A DNA stretch of 64,000 nucleotides from Corbicula japonica. Lineage: Eukaryota; Mollusca; Bivalvia; Venerida; Cyrenidae. Location of the stretch: assembly GCA_038501625.1 (NCBI GenBank), contig JAZAYU010000081.1, positions 1,922,001-1,986,000 of the forward strand, given 5' to 3'. The position numbers and the translations under genes were made by a program. The stretch's first letter is position 1, and the number at the start of each line of letters is the position of its first letter. Below the pieces are notes generated by a model, which saw nothing but the letters and a program-made list of their open reading frames with translations, searched no databases and had not been told where the DNA came from. Shown here one piece after another: positions 63,930 through 64,000 of this stretch.

Positions 63930-64000
63930 TTTTAATGCATGCGCAACCAGTGTAAATCTAGAAAAACAGGCACATCTATATCATCTGATCTTTAACTGCA
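63930..64000. mobile_element. TTAA-type palindromic MITE (copy 24, cut by window end)
   Basis: TTTTAATGCATGCGCAACCAG, TGTAAATCTAGAAAAACAGG and CATCTGATC, the start of a further copy. Confidence 0.6.

Overview
This is a window of eukaryotic nuclear DNA: AT-rich, intron-bearing, with no bacterial-style gene packing and very rich in satellites and short inverted-repeat elements. The two recognisable genes are a GnT-IV (MGAT4) family glycosyltransferase and the 5' end of a twitchin/projectin-like giant muscle Ig protein. Together with the many short palindromic elements, they suggest an invertebrate, most likely a bivalve mollusc (possibly a heterodont clam). That assignment is inference; no ribosomal or mitochondrial marker is present.

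Layout. 1-1611: unannotated AT-rich DNA with two hairpins. 1612-10988: one 9.35 kb element bounded by an 11-bp direct repeat and 62-bp terminal inverted repeats (TIRs). It has a short inverted block and a long forward block of a 65-bp satellite, and a core made of three further tandem-repeat families. 10989-14806: the 3' part of an MGAT4-like gene on the + strand, with the main catalytic exon at 13623-14773, two probable upstream exons and a poly(A) signal. 15.5-16.4 kb: a 26-bp minisatellite with an inverted tail. 17.06-20.37 kb: a 3.3 kb array of a 25-bp repeat. 20.4-43.4 kb: a long stretch with no gene I can support, but with many foldback elements, dispersed repeats and a CTATT microsatellite. 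43464-58353: seven exons of the twitchin-like gene on the + strand, two of them microexons of 16 and 13 nt. All splice phases agree, and the exons encode 390 residues: three complete Ig domains and part of a fourth. The gene continues beyond the window.

The introns of the twitchin-like gene, and the region just upstream, are filled with a palindromic element that has TTAA at its ends and CCCTTT/AAAGGG termini, as piggyBac-type MITEs do. About two dozen copies lie right of 36 kb and I noticed none left of it. One copy is split by a second, TA-flanked element, and two others abut and share a single TTAA.

Most short open frames in the satellites, minisatellites and palindromes are by-products of repeat periodicity and are not annotated as genes. 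The two genes are unrelated in function. The main interest is the composite satellite element, the tandem splice donor in the MGAT4-like gene, and the microexon and phase-1 cassette structure of the twitchin-like gene.
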